A stretch of 64,000 nucleotides of DNA from Arenibacter catalasegens (GTDB taxonomy: Bacteria; Bacteroidota; Bacteroidia; Flavobacteriales; Flavobacteriaceae): assembly GCF_002909235.1 (NCBI RefSeq), contig NZ_PHQQ01000032.1:1-64000 (forward strand), given 5' to 3'. The position numbers and the translations under genes are program-made. This document shows positions 1 to 9,517 of the stretch, in pieces (the stretch's first letter is position 1; each line of letters begins with the position of its first letter). Under the pieces are notes generated by a model. The model was not told the origin of the DNA and made no database searches. It saw only the letters and a program-made list of their open reading frames with translations.

Positions 1-125
1 TTCGATAACCAACGATGCTGGCGTGGAGCCGAACGAGACGATAGTGCTGGGGCTAAGTGCCGCCACTGGCGATGCTTCTCTGGTTGCCCCGACCTCGACG
101 ACCTATACGATAAACAATGATGACA
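1..125 (+). repeat. Calx-beta coding repeat, copy 1 (identical to 364-488)
   Basis: Bases 1-125 recur without any difference at 364-488, a period of 363 bp or 121 codons. The repeat covers the end of one Calx-beta unit. Identity at synonymous sites points to recent duplication or gene conversion within the adhesin gene. Confidence 0.9.
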
Positions 126-3100
126 GCGTTACGGTGTCGTTTTCCTCAGCAACGGGATCCGGTCCGGAGAACACTGGGGCGAACCTCCCTACGCTTTTCG
201 TGACGGGAACGGTTACGGCCGCGACCACAGTAACGGTGACGAATTCGGGTACCGGCACGGCGACCAGTGGTGTTGACTATACCTTTACGAGCCCCCAGGT
301 GGTGAACATCCCTGCTGGTGTGTACGACGGAACTACAGCGACTGACATACCTATACCGACCCTTTCGATAACCAACGATGCTGGCGTGGAGCCGAACGAG
401 ACGATAGTGCTGGGGCTAAGTGCCGCCACTGGCGATGCTTCTCTGGTTGCCCCGACCTCGACGACCTATACGATAAACAATGATGACAATTATATAGCTA
501 GTATTACTGCTAACGATGCGACAGCTACTGAGGCCGGCACGACCACGGGACAATTCACAGTGGACCTTGGTACGGCGAACACCACTGGAAGCGCCATCGT
601 TGTGAATTTCAATATCGCTACTGGGGGCTCTAATGCGACCAATACTACGGACTATGCGGATATCGGCACGAGCGTCTCAATAGCCAATGGGCTGCGGACG
701 GGAGTTGTCACGGTTACCCCCGTGGACGATGCAATTGCCGAAGGTTCCGAGACGGTGATACTCACTTTGGCGACGGGTACAGGCTATTCTATAGCGGCGG
801 CACCTAATAATACAGCTACGGTGACCATTGCTGACAACGATACCGCGGGAGTTTCAATCAATGATATTTTAGTCAATGAAGCTGATGGTACAGCAACTTT
901 TACTGTAACCTTAAACGGAGCTGTTTTTCTTGGGACAACAGTTACTTATTCTACCGCCAACAATACCGCTTTGGCTGGATCGGATTATGACGCTGATTCA
1001 GGAACAATTTCTTTCCTAGGATTTAATAATGAAACACGAACAATTACAATTGATATTAACGAAGATATCCTGGTTGAAGGCACGGAAACCTTTTTTGTAA
1101 ACCTGACCAATGCTACTGGTTTTGCCCAACTGGGCAAGACACAGGGGATCGGAACTATTGTGGATAACGATAGCTATGTCGCTAGCATTATCGCAACCGA
1201 TGCTAATGCGGCAGAAAGCCCATTAGATTCAGGTTCTTTTACTGTTGGTTTAAACACTACAAACTTAACAGGCGGACCTATTGATATAAATTATACTGTT
1301 AGTGGTACTGCTACTTCCGGTTCGGATTATATAGCACTAGCAGGCACGGTATCTATCCCAAATAGTCAGGAAAGTAGTACGATTACGGTTACCCCCATCA
1401 ATGATTCCGAAGTGGAAGCAGGTTTGGAAACGGTGATAGTGACTCTGGGAACAGGAACGGGATATACAGCTGGTGCGCCCAACAACGCCACAGTGAATAT
1501 AGCTAGTGAGGATATCGCTGGAATTTCAATAGATGATGTTTTGGTAAATGAAGATGATGGCACCGCTACATTTACAGTTACTTTAAATGCCAATGTTCCT
1601 TCAGGAACCACGGTGACCTACACCACCGCCAATAATACAGCTACGGTTGGATCGGATTATGACGCTAATTCCGGAGCACTTATTTTCTTGGGATTAAATA
1701 GTGAAACCCAGTCAATCACAGTCAATATTTTAGATGACGGTGTGGCAGAAGGCACGGAGACCTTTTTTGTTAACCTCACCAATGCCACTGGCTTGGTCCA
1801 AATAGATAAGGCCCAGGGGGTAGGGACCATTGCGGATAACGATAATTGCATGGAAGCACCCCTAATAAATAGTACGCCTACTATTTTTTGTGCTGCTTTT
1901 ACGCAGGACTTGGATGCCTATACAGACAGTGCTGTTCCTGCTGGTTTTGAGCTGATATGGAGCAGTAATAGTGATTTCTCTATTGAGGGTGCCAGATTAA
2001 ATACCAGTGTCGTAGATTTTGAGGCTACCTTTTACGGGTTTTTGTATAATGAAGGCACAGGCTGTATTAGTCCACCCTTGGAGGTGACCTTGGTGCGCAA
2101 CGTGCCTCCTGAAATACTAAGTACCACCCCGACAACTATTTGTGGATCAGGTACGGCAACAATTAGTGCCACTATAACGGCCGGAGGTAGCTTGTTTTGG
2201 TATGTTTCAGAATCTGGTGGGGCTCCACTGGGAGAAGGTAGTAGCTTTGAAACACCCAGTATTAATATTACCACCACTTATTATGTGGAGGCTTCTGCTA
2301 ACGACTGTATCACGGTACGGACGCCAGTTATTGTTACGGTTGCCGATCCAGTTGATCCTGGTACCACTACAGATGATTCAGTCTGTAGTATAAGCGGAGG
2401 AGGACCTACAACTATAGATTTGGATACCACTAGGACTGCAGGTAGCAATGGGGTTTGGACTTTAGTAGGCAGCTCTCCGGGAACAGTCACTATAGGTGCC
2501 GATAACATTGTTGATTTTGAGGGTGCCGTAGACGGGGACTACATTTTTAGATTTACGACCAATACAGCTGTTTCCCCATGTGCAGACGAAAGTGTTGATG
2601 TTACTATTACGGTGACCTCTTGTACCATGGATAGTGACAATGACGGTATTATCGATAGGGATGAAATTGCTTTGGGCTTGAATCCGAATAATCGGGATAC
2701 CGATGCCGATGGCATTAACGATGGTGTAGAAGTAGGACCTGATATAAGTAATCCGATAGACACGGACAGTGATGGGATAATTGATGCTTTGGAGTCCAAT
2801 ATCCTGGATTCGGATAATGACGGTATTGTAGATCAATTAGATCCTGCGAACAATAATCCTTGTATCCCTAATATTTCCGATGTCTGCCGAATTGATCTTA
2901 GTTTAGAGAAAATAGTAGATAAGGAAAGTGTTTTTGTAGGAGGAGATCGCACAGTTATCTTTACCATTACCCTGACCAATCTAAGCCAGATCATGGTTAC
3001 CAATGTTGCGGTTAACGATCTTGTAAGCCGTGCAACCGGGTTCCTGTACTTGAGTAGTTCTGCTACTAAGGGGATATATGATGCAGTGGCTGGAGTATGG

Positions 3101-3541
3101 CAATTGGATGAGATTTTGGCGGAAGAGGTGGTTACCTTGACCATTACCGCTGAGGTGACTGAAGTGGGTACTTACCAGAATATAGCCGCTATAGTAGACT
3201 CTTTCCCTGAAGATAGTAATGCGACCAATGATAGGGCAACGGCTAGTGTAACAGTTACGCCGCGATCGACAGATGAATGTGGATTTCTTTTTAATATGAT
3301 ATCTCCTGATGGAGATGGCACAAACGATTTGTTGCGTATTAACTGTATTGAGGATTATCCCAATAACAGCCTTCAAATTTTTGATCGTTACGGCAATGAG
3401 GTCTTTACGGCCAATGGCTATGACAATTCTTGGATGGGAACAGGTAAAAATGGAGATTTGCCAAAAGGAACTTACTTTTATATACTGGATCTCGGCGATG
3501 GAACGGAAGTGCAAAAAGGTTGGATCCAAATCATAAGATAA
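1..3541 (+). CDS. Giant Calx-beta repeat surface adhesin with T9SS type B C-terminal domain (5' partial)
   Basis: The frame is open from the first base, so this is the 3' part of a larger gene. About six Calx-beta-like units (to nt ~1850) end in Asn-Asp-Asp or Asp-Asn-Asp motifs typical of calcium-binding beta-sandwich linkers. Two Ig-like segments follow (~1850-2340), then Asp-rich thrombospondin type 3-like repeats (~2630-2840, DSDNDGI and DTDADGI), a DUF11-like domain (~2890-3255) and a C-terminal CHU_C/type B sorting domain (~3275-3538, with SPDGDGTND and LPKGTYFY). Such proteins cross the outer membrane by the type IX system and act as adhesins or matrix proteins. The next two genes encode the PorP/SprF and OmpA partners usual for type B cargo. 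The first ~840 bases use many GCC and ACG codons, unlike the AT-rich remainder. The ligand is unknown. Confidence 0.9.
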   Translation, partial: SITNDAGVEPNETIVLGLSAATGDASLVAPTSTTYTINNDDSVTVSFSSATGSGPENTGANLPTLFVTGTVTAATTVTVTNSGTGTATSGVDYTFTSPQVVNIPAGVYDGTTATDIPIPTLSITNDAGVEPNETIVLGLSAATGDASLVAPTSTTYTINNDDNYIASITANDATATEAGTTTGQFTVDLGTANTTGSAIVVNFNIATGGSNATNTTDYADIGTSVSIANGLRTGVVTVTPVDDAIAEGSETVILTLATGTGYSIAAAPNNTATVTIADNDTAGVSINDILVNEADGTATFTVTLNGAVFLGTTVTYSTANNTALAGSDYDADSGTISFLGFNNETRTITIDINEDILVEGTETFFVNLTNATGFAQLGKTQGIGTIVDNDSYVASIIATDANAAESPLDSGSFTVGLNTTNLTGGPIDINYTVSGTATSGSDYIALAGTVSIPNSQESSTITVTPINDSEVEAGLETVIVTLGTGTGYTAGAPNNATVNIASEDIAGISIDDVLVNEDDGTATFTVTLNANVPSGTTVTYTTANNTATVGSDYDANSGALIFLGLNSETQSITVNILDDGVAEGTETFFVNLTNATGLVQIDKAQGVGTIADNDNCMEAPLINSTPTIFCAAFTQDLDAYTDSAVPAGFELIWSSNSDFSIEGARLNTSVVDFEATFYGFLYNEGTGCISPPLEVTLVRNVPPEILSTTPTTICGSGTATISATITAGGSLFWYVSESGGAPLGEGSSFETPSINITTTYYVEASANDCITVRTPVIVTVADPVDPGTTTDDSVCSISGGGPTTIDLDTTRTAGSNGVWTLVGSSPGTVTIGADNIVDFEGAVDGDYIFRFTTNTAVSPCADESVDVTITVTSCTMDSDNDGIIDRDEIALGLNPNNRDTDADGINDGVEVGPDISNPIDTDSDGIIDALESNILDSDNDGIVDQLDPANNNPCIPNISDVCRIDLSLEKIVDKESVFVGGDRTVIFTITLTNLSQIMVTNVAVNDLVSRATGFLYLSSSATKGIYDAVAGVWQLDEILAEEVVTLTITAEVTEVGTYQNIAAIVDSFPEDSNATNDRATASVTVTPRSTDECGFLFNMISPDGDGTNDLLRINCIEDYPNNSLQIFDRYGNEVFTANGYDNSWMGTGKNGDLPKGTYFYILDLGDGTEVQKGWIQIIR
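364..488 (+). repeat. Calx-beta coding repeat, copy 2
   Basis: Second exact copy of the 125-bp segment at 1-125, offset 363 bp. The sequence diverges immediately afterwards, where a different Calx-beta subtype begins. More copies may lie upstream of the window. Confidence 0.9.
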
Positions 3542-3549
3542 AATTGACT

Positions 3550-4542
3550 ATGAATTATAGAATATACAGGATAAGGTATAGAAATCCTTTATTGCTTTGC
3601 AGCTTGCTGTTATTTTCCGTAACTGTGCTTTTCGGACAGAAGGAACCTCAGTATACCCAATATATGTACAATATTGGGAGTTTTAACCCTGCATACGTGG
3701 GTACAGTGGAGACGCCCGATATTACAGGCTTATATCGCGTTCAATGGTCAGGTATCCCGGGAGCGCCAAAAACGTTGCGATTTGGTGTAAACCTACCTTT
3801 GGCCAATGAAAAAAATGGAATTGGATTTAATGTTGTTAGTGATCAATTGGGACCAACATCCCAAACATACATAGATCTAGCTTATTCATTTCAGGTCCAA
3901 CTCTCGGATGATACCAAGTTGTCTTTTGGTGTAGATGCAGGGGGTTCCTTACTTGATGTAGACTATACTAAAGGAGATTTTGAAAATCCAAATGAGCCTT
4001 TGATCAATAGTGCGGATACCTTTAATAAATTCTATCCTACTGTGGGGGCTGGAGTATTTATGTATCAACAAAATTGGTACATGGGCTTATCAGTGCCGAA
4101 TTTTTTAACCTCTGGAATTTATGCCGATGAAGTAGCTAATATAGTTGAAGATAAGGTACAGTTTAATTTTATAGGAGGCTATGTTTTTGAGCTTTCCGAA
4201 GGTCTAAAGTTTAAGCCTGCCTTTTTAATGAATTACTTAAATGGAGCACCTTTAAACTTAAACCTTTCTACCAATTTTTTAATTCGTGACCTTGTAACTT
4301 TGGGGGCGTCTTATAGATTGGATAATGCTGTTAGCGGATTGGCAGGGTTACAGGTATCCGAAAGTATTTTCTTTGGTTATTCCTATGATTATAATACGAA
4401 TGGCTTAGGGGAGTATAGTCAGGGTTCACATGAAGTAATATTGAAATTTTATCTAGGCAAGGCCAGCGGAAAAAGTAAAAAAGACAAAAATCGAGAGCAA
4501 AAAGGTATGCCTAAGCAAATAGATACCCCAAGGTTTTTCTAA
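3550..4542 (+). CDS. PorP/SprF family type IX secretion membrane protein
   Basis: Outer-membrane beta-barrel protein of the PorP/SprF family, which anchors or assists export of a partner type B T9SS cargo. A hydrophobic signal segment (LLLCSLLLFSVTVLFG) is followed by the family hallmark QYTQYMYN and FNPAYVGT near the mature N-terminus. About 330 residues is the usual family length. I chose the ATG at 3550, which puts the signal peptide at the N-terminus; an in-frame start at 3520 would overlap the adhesin gene and add a charged extension. The gene begins 8 nt after the adhesin stop and ends 7 nt before the OmpA gene, so the three probably form one operon serving the upstream adhesin. The C-terminus is Lys-rich. 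Confidence 0.9.
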   Translation: MNYRIYRIRYRNPLLLCSLLLFSVTVLFGQKEPQYTQYMYNIGSFNPAYVGTVETPDITGLYRVQWSGIPGAPKTLRFGVNLPLANEKNGIGFNVVSDQLGPTSQTYIDLAYSFQVQLSDDTKLSFGVDAGGSLLDVDYTKGDFENPNEPLINSADTFNKFYPTVGAGVFMYQQNWYMGLSVPNFLTSGIYADEVANIVEDKVQFNFIGGYVFELSEGLKFKPAFLMNYLNGAPLNLNLSTNFLIRDLVTLGASYRLDNAVSGLAGLQVSESIFFGYSYDYNTNGLGEYSQGSHEVILKFYLGKASGKSKKDKNREQKGMPKQIDTPRFF

Positions 4543-4549
4543 AACAGTT

Positions 4550-6484
4550 ATGAACATGAGGTTTAAAGTAGTAGTTATATTTTTTATCATTTTATCATCC
4601 TTCGGTTTCGCACAGCAGAAAAAAACCAAAGGGGATATACTGTTTTTTGAGTATTCCTACGGGCAGGCAATTAAAGAATACCAGAAAGAATTGAGGGAAG
4701 GTGTGCTCTCCAATAAGCAGTACTTAAATCTTGCAGATGCTTATCTGTATATTGGGAATTATAAAGAGGCCTCCGAAATTTATGTAAATATTTATCAGAA
4801 AGACACAACGATGTCTACCCACCATTTTAACAAGATGTTACAGTCGTTGTCCAAAACCTCTGAAATTGAAAAGGTCAGGGCGTATTTGGCAACAAAAAAA
4901 GATGGACTGTCAGGGGAATTATTGGAAAATGCTGATTTTAATTATGAGTTAATAGCATCGAATACCAATCAAGAATTGGATTTTAAGATTTTTAATGTTA
5001 GCGGGAATAGCCCACAAGCCGATTTTTCACCTACTTTCTATAAGGATAAGCTGTTGTTTTCCAGTAGTAGGCCAGATGGGTCTAAGAAGGTTTATGGGCC
5101 TTCTGGGGACTCCTATCTAAACATATTTGAGTCTAACATTGAACCTCAAGGCGACATAAAGAGTCCTCAAGAGTTCAAAAATATTTCCGATAGTAATTTT
5201 CATCGTTCTACGCCCTATTATTCGGAGGAACTAGGTTATGTATTTTATGTCCTGTCCAATTCAGATGGGGAGAATTTACAATTCAGTGAAAATGGCAAAA
5301 ATGCATTGTCAATTGGTATGAGCAATGGGCAAGGCTCGTTTAAGTTTATTTTAAGAGATCCGGATACTTCTTTTTATTATCCGTTTTACGAAGCAGCTAC
5401 TGGAAAATTATTTTTTGCAGCAAATTTCGACGATAGTTTGGGAGGTACGGATATTTATTATGTATACACGAATGATGGCTTAATAATGTCTTCGCCAATA
5501 AATCTTGGACCAAGAATTAATACTCCCGGCAATGAAATTGCTCCCTTTATATTTGAAAATAGCCTTTATTTTTCTTCGGACATTTTTTATGGCTTGGGAG
5601 GAATGGATATTTACAGGTCCAACATTCATGCAGACGATAGCTTTAGTATCCCCATAAACCTCGGAGAGGGTATTAATTCCCCGAAAGATGACTTTGGCTT
5701 CATTATTAAAAATAATGATAGCAATGGTCTATTAGGTTATTTTTCATCAAATAGGGATGGGGGAAAAGGGAAGGATGATATTTATGGTTTTAATGTTAAG
5801 GAAAAACCTGGATTAAAAACACTCTCACTTAAAGGTAAAATCTTAACACCCAATAAAAATGGAGTTCATAAGGCAATGGTAAATATTCTTGATGCTGAAG
5901 GCAAGTCCATTAAAGAGGTATATACAAAGGAGTCTGGCGATTATGAGATTGAAATACCTTGGCGGGATGAAATAGTACTTCAAGTCTCTAAAGAGCGCTA
6001 TTCCATGTATAAGAAAGCCTACAGCAAGGATGAATTAGAGGACTTGAACACTGATAGTTTTAATGTGGATCTAGCCTTTATAGATGATATTGTAGAGGAG
6101 AGTGAAGATCAAAGTGTCATCAAGATGAATAAGTTTTATTTTAGCAAGGGCGCTTCTGAAATCACTCCTTTAATAACACCGGAGTTAGATAAAGTGGTGA
6201 ATGCAGTTAAATTGTTTCCTCAAATGCAACTTAGAATAGAATCACATACCGATAGTCGTGGAGGTAGTAGCTCAAATTTTAACCTTTCCCAAAAAAGGGC
6301 CGATGCCATTAAAAAATACCTTTTAAAGCAAGGAGTGCCAAATGGAAATATTCTATACTCTATTGGGTATGGAGAAGACAAATTATTGAACGGTTGTAAG
6401 GATGGTGTTTTTTGCTTGGAAATGTTGCATAACAAAAATGAAAGATCTCTAATAGTAGTGCTTAATTACAAGCTAATGTTCTAG
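4550..6484 (+). CDS. OmpA family protein with TPR/PD40-like N-terminal region
   Basis: Periplasmic or outer-membrane peptidoglycan-binding protein, the usual third member of an adhesin-PorP-OmpA set. A signal peptide (residues ~1-21, ending FGFAQQ) is followed by a TPR-like helical region, then beta-propeller-like PD40 repeats (for example FSPTFYKDKLLFSSSRPDG and the GGTDIY and GGMDIY strands). A short CarboxypepD_reg-like domain follows (~420-500), then a C-terminal OmpA domain with SHTDSRGGSSSNFNLSQKRA near residue 565, which binds diaminopimelate. A second ATG lies two codons downstream at 4556. It probably anchors the PorP/adhesin assembly to the cell wall. No terminator is obvious in the 160 bp that follow. 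Confidence 0.9.
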   Translation: MNMRFKVVVIFFIILSSFGFAQQKKTKGDILFFEYSYGQAIKEYQKELREGVLSNKQYLNLADAYLYIGNYKEASEIYVNIYQKDTTMSTHHFNKMLQSLSKTSEIEKVRAYLATKKDGLSGELLENADFNYELIASNTNQELDFKIFNVSGNSPQADFSPTFYKDKLLFSSSRPDGSKKVYGPSGDSYLNIFESNIEPQGDIKSPQEFKNISDSNFHRSTPYYSEELGYVFYVLSNSDGENLQFSENGKNALSIGMSNGQGSFKFILRDPDTSFYYPFYEAATGKLFFAANFDDSLGGTDIYYVYTNDGLIMSSPINLGPRINTPGNEIAPFIFENSLYFSSDIFYGLGGMDIYRSNIHADDSFSIPINLGEGINSPKDDFGFIIKNNDSNGLLGYFSSNRDGGKGKDDIYGFNVKEKPGLKTLSLKGKILTPNKNGVHKAMVNILDAEGKSIKEVYTKESGDYEIEIPWRDEIVLQVSKERYSMYKKAYSKDELEDLNTDSFNVDLAFIDDIVEESEDQSVIKMNKFYFSKGASEITPLITPELDKVVNAVKLFPQMQLRIESHTDSRGGSSSNFNLSQKRADAIKKYLLKQGVPNGNILYSIGYGEDKLLNGCKDGVFCLEMLHNKNERSLIVVLNYKLMF

Positions 6485-6645
6485 AGGATTTATATTTCTT
6501 CTACTTTTTTTAAGAAAATGGTGGTTGATTGATCTTTACTTATTTAAAATCCCTGGTAGTAAGTCTTAATTAATGGAGAGAAAGGGAGACCTGGAGCAGG
6601 CTATTTGAGCTAAATAAACATGGGAAAACTTTGTAGTTCTATTTC

Positions 6646-7905
6646 TTAGAACAATACCATCCAACAATAATAAATAGAAAATAGGGTAAGGAAAAGAATA
6701 CCTAAGTAGGTCAAAATTTGTAAGTTTCTATTGGGCCTATTAATTTCTGGTATTTCATGGCTCATTACATTTTTTAGATTCATATACCCTATGATCGGGG
6801 CTACTACAAAAGAAACAAAAGTGGCCAATGCCACTAGCATGCCCATATTAGCTGAAAAGATATGGATGACGATATAATTAATAATTGCCAATGATATTAT
6901 TGCAATGGGGAAACCTCTTTTTTTTATATTCCCTTTTTTTGGAAGCAATAAAGTAATAATATCAATACTTACACGGGCTATGGCGTCGTGGGCGGTAATA
7001 CAGGTGCTAAACATGGTAGCGAATGCCGCAATGGCAATAAAAATATACGCCCAGGAGCCAATATTGGCTGTAAACAATTGCACTAACTGATCCGCAAAAA
7101 TGATGGCACTGTTGCTTAGTTCAGTATTGGTTCCATAGAGCGTAAGCCAGCCAATGGTCATAAAGAAAATAGCCAGTATTGCCGTAGTAAAATAGCCAAA
7201 TCTGAACTCTTGCAAGGCCTCCTTTAAGGAAGGTTTGCGATTGGAGTTTTTGAATTTTTCAATACTCCAAAGGCTTATCCAGCTAGAAGCTTCTACTGTA
7301 GTTGGCATCCACCCAATTAATCCTATTAAAAAAAGGATGCCTACGTCATTAAAAATTATGGGTGCCTTAAAGTTCTCTATTGGAGTTACCTGCCCATTGG
7401 CGATTACCAATATTGTTGTCACGAAAAGTGCTATAAATAAAATAGATACTACATATTTTAGGGAGATTTCCAAAAATTTATAACGTCCTACGATAAGTAA
7501 GGCACAGATTAATATAAAAAGGCCGCCGGCCACGACATTCACGGGCGTACTTATTAACTGAAAGAGGTTTATGAGCAATCCGGAGGTAACTACATATAGG
7601 GCTGCTAGAATGGTAAAGGTGCTGAACAGGGTTATGATAGCATAAAAAGTTAAATAGCCTTTGCCTCGATTAAGATAGCCTTCTATAAGTGTTTTATCGG
7701 TGATGTTGGTGTATCTAATTCCGAATTCGAAAAAAGGATACTTTAGTATGTTGGCCAATATAATGGGAATTACCATAATCCACCCATATTGGGCTCCTGC
7801 TTTGGTAGATAAAACTAAATGTGAAGTTCCTATTGCAGTACTAGCAAAAAGTAGGCCTGGGCCAAGGTTTTGAATCAGATTCCTTATGGTGGACATTATG
7901 GACAT
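6646..7905 (-). CDS. Nramp-related divalent metal transporter (atypical)
   Basis: Inner-membrane transporter of about 11 hydrophobic segments resembling the Nramp/MntH family. The N-terminus LGPGLLFASTAIGTSH aligns with Nramp TM1, but the canonical DPGN metal-binding motif is absent, with STAIGTSH in its place. The TM6 position reads MPTTVEASSW where classical members have a Met-Pro-His motif. Metal choice may therefore differ from Mn/Fe. This is inference, because distant Nramp relatives with altered binding sites are known. Starts are possible at 7905 (MSIMSTIRN) and 9 nt later. It lies 23 nt downstream of the SanA-like gene on the same strand, so the two may be cotranscribed. Confidence 0.75.
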   Translation of the reverse strand: MSIMSTIRNLIQNLGPGLLFASTAIGTSHLVLSTKAGAQYGWIMVIPIILANILKYPFFEFGIRYTNITDKTLIEGYLNRGKGYLTFYAIITLFSTFTILAALYVVTSGLLINLFQLISTPVNVVAGGLFILICALLIVGRYKFLEISLKYVVSILFIALFVTTILVIANGQVTPIENFKAPIIFNDVGILFLIGLIGWMPTTVEASSWISLWSIEKFKNSNRKPSLKEALQEFRFGYFTTAILAIFFMTIGWLTLYGTNTELSNSAIIFADQLVQLFTANIGSWAYIFIAIAAFATMFSTCITAHDAIARVSIDIITLLLPKKGNIKKRGFPIAIISLAIINYIVIHIFSANMGMLVALATFVSFVVAPIIGYMNLKNVMSHEIPEINRPNRNLQILTYLGILFLTLFSIYYCWMVLF

Positions 7906-7928
7906 ATCAAGCCTAAATATAACTAAGA

Positions 7929-8564
7929 TTACTTGATTTCAACTTTATCACCATAAAATTTGGGTTGGGTATTAAGTCCTAGATCAATAAATACTTTTAC
8001 ACGTGCAAAATATTCCCTTATCTGCACTTTAAATCCATTCTTTAACGAAATATCATCAGCATTAAAACCAATAGCGTGCAATCCCTTTTCTTCAGCTAGA
8101 AAAATGGCACGTTCATTATGGAACTTTTGCGAAATTATGGTAGCATTTTCCAATCCGAAAATCGCCTTGGCCCGAACCATGGAATCCAAGGTACGAAAAC
8201 CGGCGTAGTCCAAATATATTTTTTCCTTGGGTATACCTCCCTGAATAAGGTCTTTTTTAAAGGTGGTAGGTTCGTTGTAATATAGGGAACTGTTATCCCC
8301 ACTTACCAAAACATATTCAATTTTTCCAGCCTTATACAAATCAAGAGTGGCCTTAATCCTATTGGTGTAATATGGGTTGGAACCCCCACCGACCAATTTG
8401 CTGGAGGTTCCCAGTACCACGCCAACCTTGTTTTTAGGAATCTCAACTACACTCCAAAAAGTTTTGTCTTCAGTAGCCTTCTCAATGATATGGTTACAGG
8501 AGACAAGTATGGCATACACAGAAAACACCCCTAGAAGAAACGTAATGCCAATTTTCTTTATCAT
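7929..8564 (-). CDS. SanA/YdcF-like DUF218 membrane protein
   Basis: Single-pass envelope protein of the SanA/ElyC/YdcF (DUF218) family, members of which affect envelope barrier function. An N-terminal hydrophobic segment (residues ~5-23, ending VSC, possibly a lipobox) is followed by the DUF218 core: GVVLGTS, a YTNRIKATLDLYKAGK helix, VSGDN, and ISQKFHNERA. These are conserved positions of the family. About 210 residues is the normal length. It is upstream of and co-oriented with the Nramp-like gene. The molecular activity of the family is unsettled. Confidence 0.8.
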   Translation of the reverse strand: MIKKIGITFLLGVFSVYAILVSCNHIIEKATEDKTFWSVVEIPKNKVGVVLGTSSKLVGGGSNPYYTNRIKATLDLYKAGKIEYVLVSGDNSSLYYNEPTTFKKDLIQGGIPKEKIYLDYAGFRTLDSMVRAKAIFGLENATIISQKFHNERAIFLAEEKGLHAIGFNADDISLKNGFKVQIREYFARVKVFIDLGLNTQPKFYGDKVEIK

Positions 8565-8685
8565 ACCTCGCTAAATTTAGTTTTAAATGTAGTTAATGCT
8601 ACCATTTCTGAAGGTGAATAAATAATGATTAGTTGATTTGCCTCTGTTTGTTTCCTGAAGTCGTAATTGAACATGTTCTAAAAAT

Positions 8686-8712
8686 AAACCCCGACGTATA
8701 AGGTCGGGGTTT
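8686..8712 (-). terminator. Rho-independent terminator after the CHRD-like lipoprotein gene
   Basis: A perfect 10-bp stem (AAACCCCGAC paired with GTCGGGGTTT) with a 7-nt loop lies 28 bp beyond the stop of the lipoprotein gene. The A/T flanks let it act in either direction. Confidence 0.7.
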
Positions 8713-8739
8713 AAGTACTATCGTTAAAAATTAATTAGT

Positions 8740-9192
8740 TTAGTTGGAATTTGCACCAATATTACCTTGTGTGATGATAATTTCCAAATGGTCTTCATTT
8801 TGATGAATCTTTATGTGTCCATCAAATTTTAGAAGTTGTTCGTAAGTGATTGGTGTTCCATCGTCCAATGTGGTGATAACTGTACTACTCGACTCGCAAT
8901 CACAATCTATTGGTGCTAATGTAATGGCGACTTGCCCACCTGTTTCTAAGTTGTTAAGATAAATAAATGCGGGGTGAATGTCAGTTGAAGAGCCATTTAT
9001 CTCCAACAGAATCGTAGTTGATCCATCTTCATTCTTTTTAAAAGTAACTTTACCAGAAATTTTGGAATTGGAAACAGGGCTCAATGTATACACTTTAACA
9101 CTTGTGGAGGATTTTGTAGAAGAATCATCTTTGCTACATCCAGAAATAATTAAAGACATCGATACTAGGAATAAATAAATATATTTTTTCAT
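8740..9192 (-). CDS. Small secreted lipoprotein, CHRD-like
   Basis: A 150-residue lipoprotein. The N-terminus MKKYIYLFLVSMSLIISGCSKDD has a clear lipobox (ISGC) followed by Ser/Asp, an outer-membrane sorting pattern common in Flavobacteriia. The body resembles a CHRD-like beta-domain: SGKVTFKKNEDGSTTILLEING, then DIHPAFIYLN, and near the end FDGHIKIH. Both are His-containing strands seen in that family. No catalytic function can be assigned. It is transcribed alone, with its terminator directly downstream. Assignment to CHRD is moderate; the lipoprotein call is firm. Confidence 0.7.
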   Translation of the reverse strand: MKKYIYLFLVSMSLIISGCSKDDSSTKSSTSVKVYTLSPVSNSKISGKVTFKKNEDGSTTILLEINGSSTDIHPAFIYLNNLETGGQVAITLAPIDCDCESSSTVITTLDDGTPITYEQLLKFDGHIKIHQNEDHLEIIITQGNIGANSN

Positions 9193-9427
9193 TTTATGGA
9201 GGATTTATAAGCCAAAGATTCTAAAATAAATAGGTCAATATTCTATAAAAACTTTAATCGGTATAAAAAATCGACGAATTGTAAGAAATACCTACTTTAA
9301 ATGTATTTGAGCTAAAATTAACTCCGATAAAACCATGAATAAGCTCCAAAAGGAAAAATATTTGTGGTAGTTATTTTGTATAAAAAGGAGGAGTCATATC
9401 TGGTATTATTTTATTTGTATATACCTC

Positions 9428-9474
9428 AATGAACTATATCGCATACCTTTATTAGGTATGCGATATAGTTCATT
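9428..9474. repeat. Long perfect inverted repeat (21-bp arms, 5-nt loop)
   Basis: Bases 9428-9448 and 9454-9474 are exact reverse complements around TTATT. No T-run follows on either strand, so it is not a standard terminator. It stands alone between the lipoprotein gene promoter and the small basic peptide gene. Confidence 0.85.
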
Positions 9475-9517
9475 AGACCCGTAGATTAGATGAAAGGATA
9501 AATCGGTACCTACTACT

